A DNA stretch of 64,000 bases from an uncultured Pelagibacteraceae bacterium (lineage in GTDB: Bacteria; Pseudomonadota; Alphaproteobacteria; Pelagibacterales; Pelagibacteraceae): the NCBI GenBank assembly GCA_902538255.1, contig CACBEJ010000001.1, positions 240,021 to 304,020 of the forward strand, read 5' to 3'. Position 1 is the first letter of the stretch, and every line of letters starts with the position of its first letter. Shown here piece by piece: positions 39,367 through 47,630 of the stretch. Both the position numbers and the translations under genes were made by a program. The notes beneath the pieces were generated by a model. It saw only the letters and a list, made by a program, of their open reading frames with translations, was not told where the DNA came from and ran no database searches.

Positions 39367-40053
39367 ATGCAGTGGAATCAAAAATATGATTATCCAAAAT
39401 CATCAAGAGCAACAGTTGATGGCATTAGAAAATACTTATTAGGGGAAACAAAATTACCAAGTGTCACTTCAATTTTAGATGCAACTCGATCTGAAGAAGA
39501 TAAAGCAGCATTAGCAAATTGGAGAGAAAGAACTGGGCAAAAAGAGGCTGAGGCAATTACAAAAGCAGCAAGTAGTAGAGGTTCTCAAATGCACAACTAT
39601 TTAGAGTCCTATTTACTTGGAAGAGAAAATTTAAGTTTTTTTGAAGATAACGAACAATACAAATTAATGGCTAAAGAAATTATAGAAAAAGGTTTGAAAA
39701 ATAGATTGGATGAAATTTGGGGTGTTGAATGCACTCTTTATTACCCAGAGAAGTATGCAGGTACTGCTGATTGTGTCGGAGTTTATGAAGGAAAAGAAAC
39801 AATAATAGATTTTAAACAAAGTAATAAACCTAAAAAGGCTGAATATATAGACTCATGGCTTCTTCAAACAAGCGCATATTCATTAGCACATAACATTGTG
39901 TATAACTCCAATATCAATTCTTGTGTAATTTTGGTTTGCACAGTAGATAAATTATTCCAAGAGTTTAAAATTCAAGGGCATGATTTAGTTGTTTATCAAA
40001 ATTTGTTTTTGGGAAGATTAAAAAAATTTAATGAGCTATCGGATTTAACTTAG
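39367..40053 (+). CDS. PD-(D/E)XK nuclease, MGME1-like
   Basis: 228 residues from the ATG at 39367; an upstream in-frame ATG at 39262 lies inside rmuC and is less likely. The layout matches MGME1/RecB-type exonucleases: KLPSVTSILDATRSEEDKAA at the start, SRGSQMHNYLESYLL, then the catalytic core GTADCVGVYEGKETIIDFKQ (D-x-n ... IDFK: Asp and the D-x-K pair) and a QTSAYSLA motif. MGME1 degrades single-stranded DNA ends in mitochondria. Here it lies between rmuC and sbcB, six bases before the latter, so a role in DNA end processing is likely. Confidence 0.78.
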   Translation: MQWNQKYDYPKSSRATVDGIRKYLLGETKLPSVTSILDATRSEEDKAALANWRERTGQKEAEAITKAASSRGSQMHNYLESYLLGRENLSFFEDNEQYKLMAKEIIEKGLKNRLDEIWGVECTLYYPEKYAGTADCVGVYEGKETIIDFKQSNKPKKAEYIDSWLLQTSAYSLAHNIVYNSNINSCVILVCTVDKLFQEFKIQGHDLVVYQNLFLGRLKKFNELSDLT

Positions 40054-40059
40054 GATTTT

Positions 40060-41496
40060 ATGGATAAAATAGTAATTTACGATACAGAAACAACAAATAG
40101 TACAATTTGGGGCTCAATAATTGAAGTAGGTGCTGTAGTTGTTGATAAAAACTTAAAAGAAATTGGTAAGCTAAATATTCGTGGCAGAATGCCCGAGGGT
40201 GAGGTTCCAAGTGCAAAGGCCTTATTAGTTAATTCAACAAGTATTGATTTACTTACTAAAGGCAATTACTCGCATTACGATTTTTTAGGCGCAGTAGAAA
40301 ATTTTTTCTCTAAAGCTGGTCCAGCATTGTTTATGGGTTGGAGTAACCTAAATTTTGATAGACGAATGTTTCATTTTAATTTTTTTAAAGGGAATAGATA
40401 TCCTTACATTACACATTCATCACCCAATAAAGAACATGACGGTTTACATGTTGCAAGAGTAGCACAAACCTTGAATCCTGAAACATTAAAGACTGAATTA
40501 ACAGAAGCTGGAAATGAAAGTCTAGCTTTAGAAGGTTTAGCTAGACAACAAGGATTTGATACGTCTCAACAACACACTGCTTATCATGATGCATTCACAA
40601 GCTTAAAAATTCTAAGAATTATAAAAGACAAACATAAAGACAATTGGGAAAATTTTTTAAGTACATCTACAAAAAATAGCGTTGAAACTATCTTAAAAAG
40701 TGAGGGTATTTATTCAATTTTCGAAAATGTTAAAGGAAAAAATATGATGTATCTTGTCTCTACATTACATCCAGATCATTGTTATCATCCATCATATGCA
40801 TCTTGGGGATATTTATTTGATTTAAGAAGAGATCCTGAACCTTTGTTAAATTTATCAATAAATGATCTTAAAGTTTATTTAAAAAAGTTTAGTCCAAAAG
40901 CACTTAGAGTAATCAAAACCAACAAAGCTCCTGTAGTTTTAGATAAAAAGTTTGCATTAAAAGAGAAGGCATATGCTGACTTAGATTTAGAAACAATCCA
41001 GAAAAGAGCAAAAATGGTTAGAAATAGTAAAAATTTTTGTAAAAATATTCAAATCATTAATAGAGAGGCCGCTGAAGAAAAAGCTCAAACTCAAACCCAG
41101 GAAGATCTGTTACCTGAAGAAACTTTATATGAAAAATTCATTCCCAATAAAGACACCCAATTATTTAAAACTTGGCATAGTTCTTCTTGGGAAGATAAAT
41201 TAAGAATGTTGGATAAGTTTCAAGATAAAAGATGTAGTTGGTTTGGGCAAAAAATTATTTATCAAGAAGCACCGCATATTTTGCCACCAGATTTATATAA
41301 AAATATAAAAAGTGAAATTGCTAGACGAATTTTAAGCAAAAATAGAGAAAAGTGGCAAACTATAGGAATGGCCTATCAAGAAATTGATACCTTAAGAGAT
41401 CAAGCATCAAATAGAGATGATGAAGAGGAACTAAAAAAATTAGATGAAATAAATGAATTTGTTATGTCTATAGAAAAAAAATATGAAATTGCCTAG
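40060..41496 (+). CDS. sbcB: Exodeoxyribonuclease I
   Basis: 3'-5' single-strand DNA exonuclease of the DEDDh family. 478 residues, essentially the length of E. coli ExoI. Catalytic motifs: IYDTETTNS (DxE), LNFDRRMF and HTAYHDAFTSL (HxxxxD). The SH3-like and helical C-terminal domains follow (KFAL ... CSWFGQKIIYQEAPHILP). ExoI is characteristic of gammaproteobacteria and uncommon in alphaproteobacteria, so horizontal origin is possible (inference). It ends the rmuC-nuclease-sbcB trio. Confidence 0.92.
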   Translation: MDKIVIYDTETTNSTIWGSIIEVGAVVVDKNLKEIGKLNIRGRMPEGEVPSAKALLVNSTSIDLLTKGNYSHYDFLGAVENFFSKAGPALFMGWSNLNFDRRMFHFNFFKGNRYPYITHSSPNKEHDGLHVARVAQTLNPETLKTELTEAGNESLALEGLARQQGFDTSQQHTAYHDAFTSLKILRIIKDKHKDNWENFLSTSTKNSVETILKSEGIYSIFENVKGKNMMYLVSTLHPDHCYHPSYASWGYLFDLRRDPEPLLNLSINDLKVYLKKFSPKALRVIKTNKAPVVLDKKFALKEKAYADLDLETIQKRAKMVRNSKNFCKNIQIINREAAEEKAQTQTQEDLLPEETLYEKFIPNKDTQLFKTWHSSSWEDKLRMLDKFQDKRCSWFGQKIIYQEAPHILPPDLYKNIKSEIARRILSKNREKWQTIGMAYQEIDTLRDQASNRDDEEELKKLDEINEFVMSIEKKYEIA

Positions 41497-41530
41497 TTGA
41501 CTTTAAGGCTCTAATTAATAGAAAGGAAAT

Positions 41531-41848
41531 ATGCTTACAAATTTTAAAGACGAAGATTTTGATACTAAAATTAAAAATGAAGATGTTTCAGTCATCCAGT
41601 TTTCAGCTGAGTGGTGTGGTCCATGTAAGGCACTAAAACCAGTAATGGATAAGTTATCTGATGAATATAAAGATAAGGCTGGTTTCTATTATGCTGATGT
41701 TGAAGATGGTGGAATAAATACCGGAAGTGCAGCTGGTATAAGAGGTGTTCCAACAGTTGTTATCTATAAAAAAGGCGTTGAAGTAGATAGAAAAGTTGGT
41801 GGAGTTCCCGAAAGTCACATGAAGGAATTTTTAGATAAAAATATCTAA
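41531..41848 (+). CDS. trxA: Thioredoxin
   Basis: 105 residues with the WCGPCK redox site (residues about 28-33), the cis-proline motif GVPTVVIYKKG and a typical thioredoxin length. It reduces disulphides in the cytoplasm. GGAAA upstream (41524-41528) is a ribosome-binding site. In alphaproteobacteria trxA commonly neighbours folC, as here, although the two are convergent in this window (four-base overlap). Confidence 0.93.
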   Translation: MLTNFKDEDFDTKIKNEDVSVIQFSAEWCGPCKALKPVMDKLSDEYKDKAGFYYADVEDGGINTGSAAGIRGVPTVVIYKKGVEVDRKVGGVPESHMKEFLDKNI

Positions 41849-43113
41849 TTTAAATTTAAAACTTCACCGGCAAGATATAACGATCCAGTAATCAGGATTA
41901 TATCGTTTTCTTTTACCGGGATTGACTTTATAGCATCTTCTATACTTTCCTTATAATTTATATTTGAAAAGCCGTTTAGCTTATCTTTAAGCTCTCTTCC
42001 TTTAATTGAATTAGGTTGATTAGGTATATCTATTGTAGTCAATGTAGAGATATCCTTAAAGAAACTCATATATTCATTATGATCTTTATTAGCCATCATT
42101 CCAAGAATGATGTGTTTATTGCAATCTAAACTTTCCAAGTATTCATTCAAAACTTTTGCTCCTAGTGGGTTATGAGATCCATCAACATAAAGTTTGTGAT
42201 CTTTTACAAGCTCTTTAAGTTTTCCAGATTTAATTTCTTGTAATCTTGCAATAGAATTTATTTTTAAAATACCTTTTTTAATGTGGTCATCTTTAATTTT
42301 TAAGTCTTTCAAAATTCTTAGGGTTGCAATTGCTGTTGAGACATTTTCTAATTGAAATTGACCTTTAACATTTGGCATCGGTAATTTTATTCCCCCAAAT
42401 TGATCTTCATAATAAAAGAAGTCATTTTCTTGCATTGTAAAACTATAATTTTCATTATGGAAAAACTTATTTGATCTATTATTTGAAATTGTTTTTTTAA
42501 TATTTTCTTTAATTTTATTAGTACTTTGTTTTGCAACTATAATATTTGAGTTTAATAAGCTTGATGTTTTCTCAAAAATAATTTTTTCAACAGTTTGTTC
42601 ATTTTCAGGTAGCCAATCTAAATGATCAAGGCCAATAGATGTTACAACGCTAGCAAGGTTATTTTTTAAGATATTAGTAGCGTCAAATCTAAAGAATAAT
42701 CCACTTTCAATTAAATTGATATTATCTGGGTATTGAGATGCTTTTAAAAAATAGGCTGCAGTTAGTATTTCAAAAAAGGTAATTGGTTCACCATTGTTAG
42801 CTTCCTCAACTTCTTCAAGTAAATTTGCCAAATCTTCATCGTTCAATTCTTCATTATTAAAAACAAACCTTTCATTGATACTTTTGATATGAGGACTAGT
42901 GTAGATATTACAATTGAAATTTGCTTCCTTTAAAATAGAAAACATTGCTTGGATAGTTGAGTACTTTCCATTAGTACCAACAATTGAAATTGCTTTGATT
43001 TTATCTTGATTGTTGCCTAATTTTTTGCAGAGACTTTGAATACGATCTAGACTTAAATCTATTTCTTTAGGATGCAGCTCTTGTAAGCGACTGACTATCT
43101 TCTGAAGTTTCAT
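41845..43113 (-). CDS. folC: Bifunctional folylpolyglutamate/dihydrofolate synthase
   Basis: Adds glutamates to folates and makes dihydrofolate from dihydropteroate. About 422 residues from the ATG at 43113 (MKLQKIVSRLQELHPKEIDL), or four more from 43125. The P-loop reads SIVGTNGKYST, and YTSPHIKSINERF, VVTSIGLDHLDWL and VDGSHNPLGAKVL are Mur-ligase family motifs. The start lies about 47 bases inside the accD coding end, an unusually long overlap. The N-terminal 'LHPKxIDLSLDR' shows the overlap is real. Confidence 0.94.
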   Translation of the reverse strand: MKLQKIVSRLQELHPKEIDLSLDRIQSLCKKLGNNQDKIKAISIVGTNGKYSTIQAMFSILKEANFNCNIYTSPHIKSINERFVFNNEELNDEDLANLLEEVEEANNGEPITFFEILTAAYFLKASQYPDNINLIESGLFFRFDATNILKNNLASVVTSIGLDHLDWLPENEQTVEKIIFEKTSSLLNSNIIVAKQSTNKIKENIKKTISNNRSNKFFHNENYSFTMQENDFFYYEDQFGGIKLPMPNVKGQFQLENVSTAIATLRILKDLKIKDDHIKKGILKINSIARLQEIKSGKLKELVKDHKLYVDGSHNPLGAKVLNEYLESLDCNKHIILGMMANKDHNEYMSFFKDISTLTTIDIPNQPNSIKGRELKDKLNGFSNINYKESIEDAIKSIPVKENDIILITGSLYLAGEVLNLN

Positions 43114-43996
43114 TTTGTTCAGCACTTATATCAGAATTTTTCTTTAACAATATTGATAATAAGGTTCCAATTTTAGATGCAAGATCTTTACGCTCAACAA
43201 TTAAATCGACAAAACCAGTTTTTTCAACATATTCACTTTTTTGGAAACCTTCTGGAAGTTCTTCTTTAACAGTTCCTTGTATTACTCTTGCACCTGCAAA
43301 TGCAATTAAAGCTCCTGGTTCTGCAATATGAATATCACCTAACATAGCGTATGATGCGGTAATACCCCCTGCAGTAGGATCAGTGATACAAACTAAATAA
43401 GGAAGACCGTTTTTCTTTAATTCATTAATTGCAAGTGTTGTTCTTGTCATTTGAGATAAAGAAATTAAACTTTCCATCATTCTCATTCCCCCACCAGCGC
43501 TAATACATAAAAAAGGTGTTTGGTTTTCTATCGCATGCTGTATTCCATATAAAAAAGCTTCACCTTCTGCTGCTGCCATTGAGGCTCCTAAAAAATCAAA
43601 ATCAGAAGCTACAGCGGTAATTTTAATATTATTTATAGTTCCAGTAGCAACCATCATTCCACATTCTAATCCTGTTTTTTTTCGAGCACTTTTTAATCTT
43701 TCTTTATAAGGTTTAGAGTCTGTCCAATTTAGTGGATCATCTTTAGGTATTGGGGTTTTAAAAATCTTGTAATTGTTTTTTCCAAACAATATATCAAATC
43801 TTTGATGAGGTTTTATTCTATGATGACGTTTACAATCAGGACATACCCACAAGTTTTCCTCTAAATCCTTTTTTAAAATTGGACCCTTACAACATGATGT
43901 CCAGTCACTTTTTGCAATATCTTCTTTCGTAGCTCTTTCACGTATAGCAGTTTTAATTTTTTCACCTGCTTTAATAATTTTAGTTATCCAATTCAT
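43067..43996 (-). CDS. accD: Acetyl-CoA carboxylase carboxyltransferase beta subunit
   Basis: Transfers carboxyl from biotin to acetyl-CoA in fatty acid synthesis, with AccA. 309 residues: N-terminal Cys-rich zinc ribbon (SCCKGPI ... WVCPDCKRHHRI), then the crotonase-like core (DFDFLGASMAAAEGEAF, GGGMRMMES, DPTAGGITASYAMLGD). A serine/threonine-rich C-terminal tail (NSDISAEQNETSEDSQ) is coded by DNA that also encodes the folC start. It overlaps trpA by four bases; trpB-trpA-accD-folC is alphaproteobacterial order. Confidence 0.95.
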   Translation of the reverse strand: MNWITKIIKAGEKIKTAIRERATKEDIAKSDWTSCCKGPILKKDLEENLWVCPDCKRHHRIKPHQRFDILFGKNNYKIFKTPIPKDDPLNWTDSKPYKERLKSARKKTGLECGMMVATGTINNIKITAVASDFDFLGASMAAAEGEAFLYGIQHAIENQTPFLCISAGGGMRMMESLISLSQMTRTTLAINELKKNGLPYLVCITDPTAGGITASYAMLGDIHIAEPGALIAFAGARVIQGTVKEELPEGFQKSEYVEKTGFVDLIVERKDLASKIGTLLSILLKKNSDISAEQNETSEDSQSLTRAAS

Positions 43997-44793
43997 TGAA
44001 TTTTATTTTTTAATCTCTTTACGATATTAGTAACATTTGTGACAGCATTTTGTCTCTTTTTAATAGATCTGGAGATTTCTTTACAAATTGCACTACCAAC
44101 CACCAAACCATCAGCTTTTTTAAGAGATTGGATGGTTTTTTCTGTAATTCCAAAACCAATAACTACATTTTTTGATTTATTATGTTTTTTTATTTTGTTG
44201 TATTTTTCTAATATTTTCTTTGGGGATACTTTAAGCTTTCCACCTGTAGTAGACAACATGCTTATGTAATAAATCATATCATGAGAGTCTTTTATTATTT
44301 TTTTTAGTCTTATCTGAGAAGTAGTTGGTGAAACCAATTGAATAAAATTAATTCCTTTTTTTTTGCATTTTGATGCAAAATTCTTATTTTCAGGATAAGG
44401 TAAATCAACAACTATTAAACCATCAACTTTTGATTTTTTGCATTTTTCTAAAAATTTATTTTCATTATATTGATAGATCATATTGTAATAGCCCATCAGT
44501 ATAATTGGTTTATTTTTTTTTATTTTTTTAAAATTTTTTGCAATTGAAAATACATCATTAATTTTAATACCATTTTTAATTGCTCGGTAAGCACTTGTTT
44601 GTATTTGCCCTCCATCAGCTATTGGTGTGTTGTGTGGAAAACCTAATTCACAAATATCTGCGTAATTTGAAATTGATTTTAATATTTCTAAAGATTTTTT
44701 TTTAGTATTGTCTCCAGCTACTGTATATGTCAGTAAAGCTGGTCTATTCTCTTTTTTCACAGCCAAGAAAGTTTTACTGATTAATGAATTCAT
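43993..44793 (-). CDS. trpA: Tryptophan synthase alpha subunit
   Basis: Cleaves indole-3-glycerol phosphate and channels indole to TrpB. 266 residues of a TIM barrel; the catalytic Glu lies in CELGFPHNTPIADG with the Asp of the same loop, and the phosphate site is VIGFGITEKT ... LVVGSAIC. Its start overlaps the trpB stop by one base. Fully syntenic with trpF-trpB-trpA-accD. Confidence 0.95.
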   Translation of the reverse strand: MNSLISKTFLAVKKENRPALLTYTVAGDNTKKKSLEILKSISNYADICELGFPHNTPIADGGQIQTSAYRAIKNGIKINDVFSIAKNFKKIKKNKPIILMGYYNMIYQYNENKFLEKCKKSKVDGLIVVDLPYPENKNFASKCKKKGINFIQLVSPTTSQIRLKKIIKDSHDMIYYISMLSTTGGKLKVSPKKILEKYNKIKKHNKSKNVVIGFGITEKTIQSLKKADGLVVGSAICKEISRSIKKRQNAVTNVTNIVKRLKNKIQ

Positions 44794-46022
44794 TAATTTT
44801 TACCCAGTCTTTCTCTTAAGATATCCCTATCTTTTTTAGCATCACCACAAGAGTTAACTATTATTATGTTATCTTTACTTAATTTTGGAGCAATTTTTAT
44901 CGCTTCAGCAAATGCATGACTAGGTTCTAAACTTGGATTAAGTTTTTCAAATTTAGTTACCATCACATGTGCTTTAAGTGCTTCTTCATCAGTTGCATAA
45001 GTGTATCTAGCTCGTTTTGTATCTTTTAAAAAACAATGTATTGGACTAACACCTGGGTAATCCAACCCAGCACTAATTGACTCTGTATCATTAATTTGAC
45101 CTTCATTGTTCTGACAAACATAAGAAGCTGCACCATGTAAAATTCCAATTTTAGCATTTCTACTTAAGGGAGCAGCATGGAGTTTTGATTTTTTTGGACC
45201 TCCAGCCTCTACACCAACTAATTCTATTTGAGATTTTTTAAAATCTATAAATTCACTCCAAAAGCCATATGCCGAACTTCCACCACCTACACAGTTAATT
45301 AATTTAATTTTTTTTGGAATTTTTTTGAATTCTTGTTTAATTTGTATTTTTAATTCTCTTGAAATTTGTGCTGTACTCCATCCACAAATTTTTACAAATA
45401 TATTTGGACCAACTGTACTTCCAACGCACATATGTGTAGTGTCACAATTTGATACCCAATATCTCATACACTCACTAACTGCATCAACCAAGGTTTGACT
45501 TCCTGAATATACAGGAACTATTTCAGCACCATTTTTTCTCATAGCATCACAATTTGGTTTCTGTCTCTTGATATCTTTTGCACCCATGAAAATTTTACAT
45601 TTAAGACCAAATTTCTTAGCAGCCATACTTAACATTTTACCCGCATAACCAGCACCAGTGTCACCAACTATATATTTTTTTCCCATAGCCTTACAAATTA
45701 ATGCGTGAACAGTTGCATTGTATATTTTGTGGGCACCACCATTAGCTTCTGACACAACTTTAGCCCATATTTGAGCACCACCCAAATGATTAGATAAATT
45801 TTCTAATTTTACAAATGATGTGGGTGATCCTATATAATTCTTAAAATAATAATCTCTCTTTTTTAAAAACTTCTTTTTATTTCTTAATTTTGAAAACTGC
45901 CGTGTTAGATCCTCTACAGGTTTTTTTAAAGTTTCAGGAATAAAACTTCCTCCAAATTTACCACCCCAAAAACCGTAACGATCATGCTGGTCAATTAGAG
46001 GAATTTTTTTTTTAAGTTTCAT
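44793..46022 (-). CDS. trpB: Tryptophan synthase beta subunit
   Basis: PLP enzyme condensing indole and serine. 409 residues; the PLP lysine lies in ANGGAHKIYNA, the phosphate-binding glycines in CVGGGSSAYGFW, and VGVEAGG, GAASYVCQ and GLDYPGVSPIH are family segments. It overlaps trpF by 11 bases upstream and trpA by one base downstream. TrpB type 1 by length and context. Confidence 0.96.
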   Translation of the reverse strand: MKLKKKIPLIDQHDRYGFWGGKFGGSFIPETLKKPVEDLTRQFSKLRNKKKFLKKRDYYFKNYIGSPTSFVKLENLSNHLGGAQIWAKVVSEANGGAHKIYNATVHALICKAMGKKYIVGDTGAGYAGKMLSMAAKKFGLKCKIFMGAKDIKRQKPNCDAMRKNGAEIVPVYSGSQTLVDAVSECMRYWVSNCDTTHMCVGSTVGPNIFVKICGWSTAQISRELKIQIKQEFKKIPKKIKLINCVGGGSSAYGFWSEFIDFKKSQIELVGVEAGGPKKSKLHAAPLSRNAKIGILHGAASYVCQNNEGQINDTESISAGLDYPGVSPIHCFLKDTKRARYTYATDEEALKAHVMVTKFEKLNPSLEPSHAFAEAIKIAPKLSKDNIIIVNSCGDAKKDRDILRERLGKN

Positions 46023-46641
46023 TTATTAATTTATTTAAATTGTTTAAAAAAATATTTATTTTGGATGTATCTTTTAATCCAGAAGTTTCCAAGCCTCCAG
46101 ATAAATCTAAGTAATTAGTAATTTTCTCATAATTTTTTAGATTATCATCAAATTTTATATTACCAGCTAGCATTAATTCCTTGTTTAATTTGATATTTTT
46201 AATCAGGTTATGATCAAAGCTCTGACTTTTTTCATAACCTTTACTGTCAAATAAATATAGATCTGTTACGTCAACAAATGACTTATACCTAAGAACATCA
46301 GTTTCATCTTTTATTGTTAGAGCTGTAATAATTTTTTTTTTATATTTTTGTTTTATAATGTTTATTTCGTCTGGAGTACAGTCATACAATTGATAATAAT
46401 CAAAAGGTAAACTTTGTATTTCCTCTAAAATTTTATTGTTAGGTTTTACTAAAACAGCAACAAATTCACTTTTGTTTTTTTTTACATTTAACAATTTGTT
46501 TAGAGAGTTAGGTTCAACATATCTTGAGCTTTTTGGGTAATTGCAAATAAAGCCAATAAATTTTGGGGGGTGGGGATGATTAATTATATAATTTAGATTA
46601 TCTGTGTCTTTTACACCACAAATCTTGCAACCTTTGATCAT
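46012..46641 (-). CDS. trpF: Phosphoribosylanthranilate isomerase
   Basis: Third-step isomerase of tryptophan synthesis. 209 residues, a small TIM barrel starting KGCKICGVKD (catalytic Cys) and ending LDLSGGLETSGLKDTSKI with the phosphate loop and second acid (GLETSGxKD). The middle is strongly diverged and lysine-rich, but length and position directly before trpB make the call safe. It overlaps pyrF by four bases. Confidence 0.9.
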   Translation of the reverse strand: MIKGCKICGVKDTDNLNYIINHPHPPKFIGFICNYPKSSRYVEPNSLNKLLNVKKNKSEFVAVLVKPNNKILEEIQSLPFDYYQLYDCTPDEINIIKQKYKKKIITALTIKDETDVLRYKSFVDVTDLYLFDSKGYEKSQSFDHNLIKNIKLNKELMLAGNIKFDDNLKNYEKITNYLDLSGGLETSGLKDTSKINIFLNNLNKLINET

Positions 46642-47339
46642 TTGTTTAAATGATCAATAAGTTTTTTGGTATTATTTTTTATGTTACCTTTTGTAAGAGA
46701 TCTACCTATAACAATACCAGAAACCTTATTTTTGAAAGCCTGTTTAGGTGTCATAATTCTCATTTGATCATTTGAACTATCTCCAGGCAATCTTATTCCT
46801 GGAGTTATAATTAATAAATTTTTGTATCTTTTACGAACTGTCAAAGCTTCTTTAGCCGAACAAACTATACCATCACATCCAGATTTTTTAATTAAAGCTG
46901 CTTGTCTTAAAACCAACTGTTTTACATTTTTTGTGTGACCAATCTCTTTAAGAGATTTATTGTTAAGACTTGTAAGGATTGTAACTCCTAAAATTTTTAA
47001 ATTTTTATTTATTTTTTTTGCCTGTTTTTTTATTGATTTAAGCATTTCTAAACCGCCATTTACATGGACTGTTATATATTTGCATTTTTTTAAATCTTTT
47101 AAGCTATCAATCGCAGATAAAGCTGTTTGAGGAATATCATTTATTTTTAAATCTAACCAGAAATCAATATTAATTTCTTCTAAAAATTTTCTGCCTTTTT
47201 TAGAGTAAAAAAATTGAAGGCCAAATTTAGGAATCATATTAATCTTGTTTGTTTTTGTTTGATTAATTATTTTTCTTATTTTATTTAAATTTGAGGTGTC
47301 ACAAGCTACGAAGATAATTTTCTTTTTTATGTTATTCAT
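46638..47339 (-). CDS. pyrF: Orotidine 5'-phosphate decarboxylase
   Basis: Last step of UMP synthesis. 233 residues; the catalytic DxKxxD set is in FWLDLKINDIPQT, with FVACDTSN at the N-terminus and LIITPGIRLPGDSSNDQM plus GIVIGRSL as the phosphate-binding ends. It lies between ihfB and trpF (eight-base overlap with ihfB), an insertion seen in several alphaproteobacterial versions of this cluster. Confidence 0.94.
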   Translation of the reverse strand: MNNIKKKIIFVACDTSNLNKIRKIINQTKTNKINMIPKFGLQFFYSKKGRKFLEEINIDFWLDLKINDIPQTALSAIDSLKDLKKCKYITVHVNGGLEMLKSIKKQAKKINKNLKILGVTILTSLNNKSLKEIGHTKNVKQLVLRQAALIKKSGCDGIVCSAKEALTVRKRYKNLLIITPGIRLPGDSSNDQMRIMTPKQAFKNKVSGIVIGRSLTKGNIKNNTKKLIDHLNK

Positions 47340-47619
47340 CGTTAATCTTTTTTAACATTTCTTTACTCATTTTCCATGCTACTACCTTTTTTTCAGGAAC
47401 CGCTACTTTTTCGCCAGTTTTAGGGTTTCTACGAATCGAAGATTTTTGAGTTTTAGAGCGGAATGATCCAAAATTTCTTAATTCTACACCTTCGTTACGT
47501 CTCAACGCTCTTTTTATTTCGTTCAAAACTATTGTAACAAGTTTGTCTAGATCTTTATTATTAAAATTGGGGTATGATTTTTTAAGTTGTTTTAGAAGCT
47601 TTGATTTTACAATAGCCAA
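47332..47619 (-). CDS. ihfB: Integration host factor beta / HU-family protein
   Basis: 95-residue DNA-bending protein. The signature VELRNFGSFRSKTQKSSIRR followed by NPKTGEKVAVPEKKVVAWK is intact, including the intercalating Pro-containing arm. The position directly after rpsA identifies it as the beta subunit as in other proteobacteria. It is 11 bases downstream of rpsA. Confidence 0.93.
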   Translation of the reverse strand: MAIVKSKLLKQLKKSYPNFNNKDLDKLVTIVLNEIKRALRRNEGVELRNFGSFRSKTQKSSIRRNPKTGEKVAVPEKKVVAWKMSKEMLKKINDE

Positions 47620-47630
47620 TTTAAACCTAA

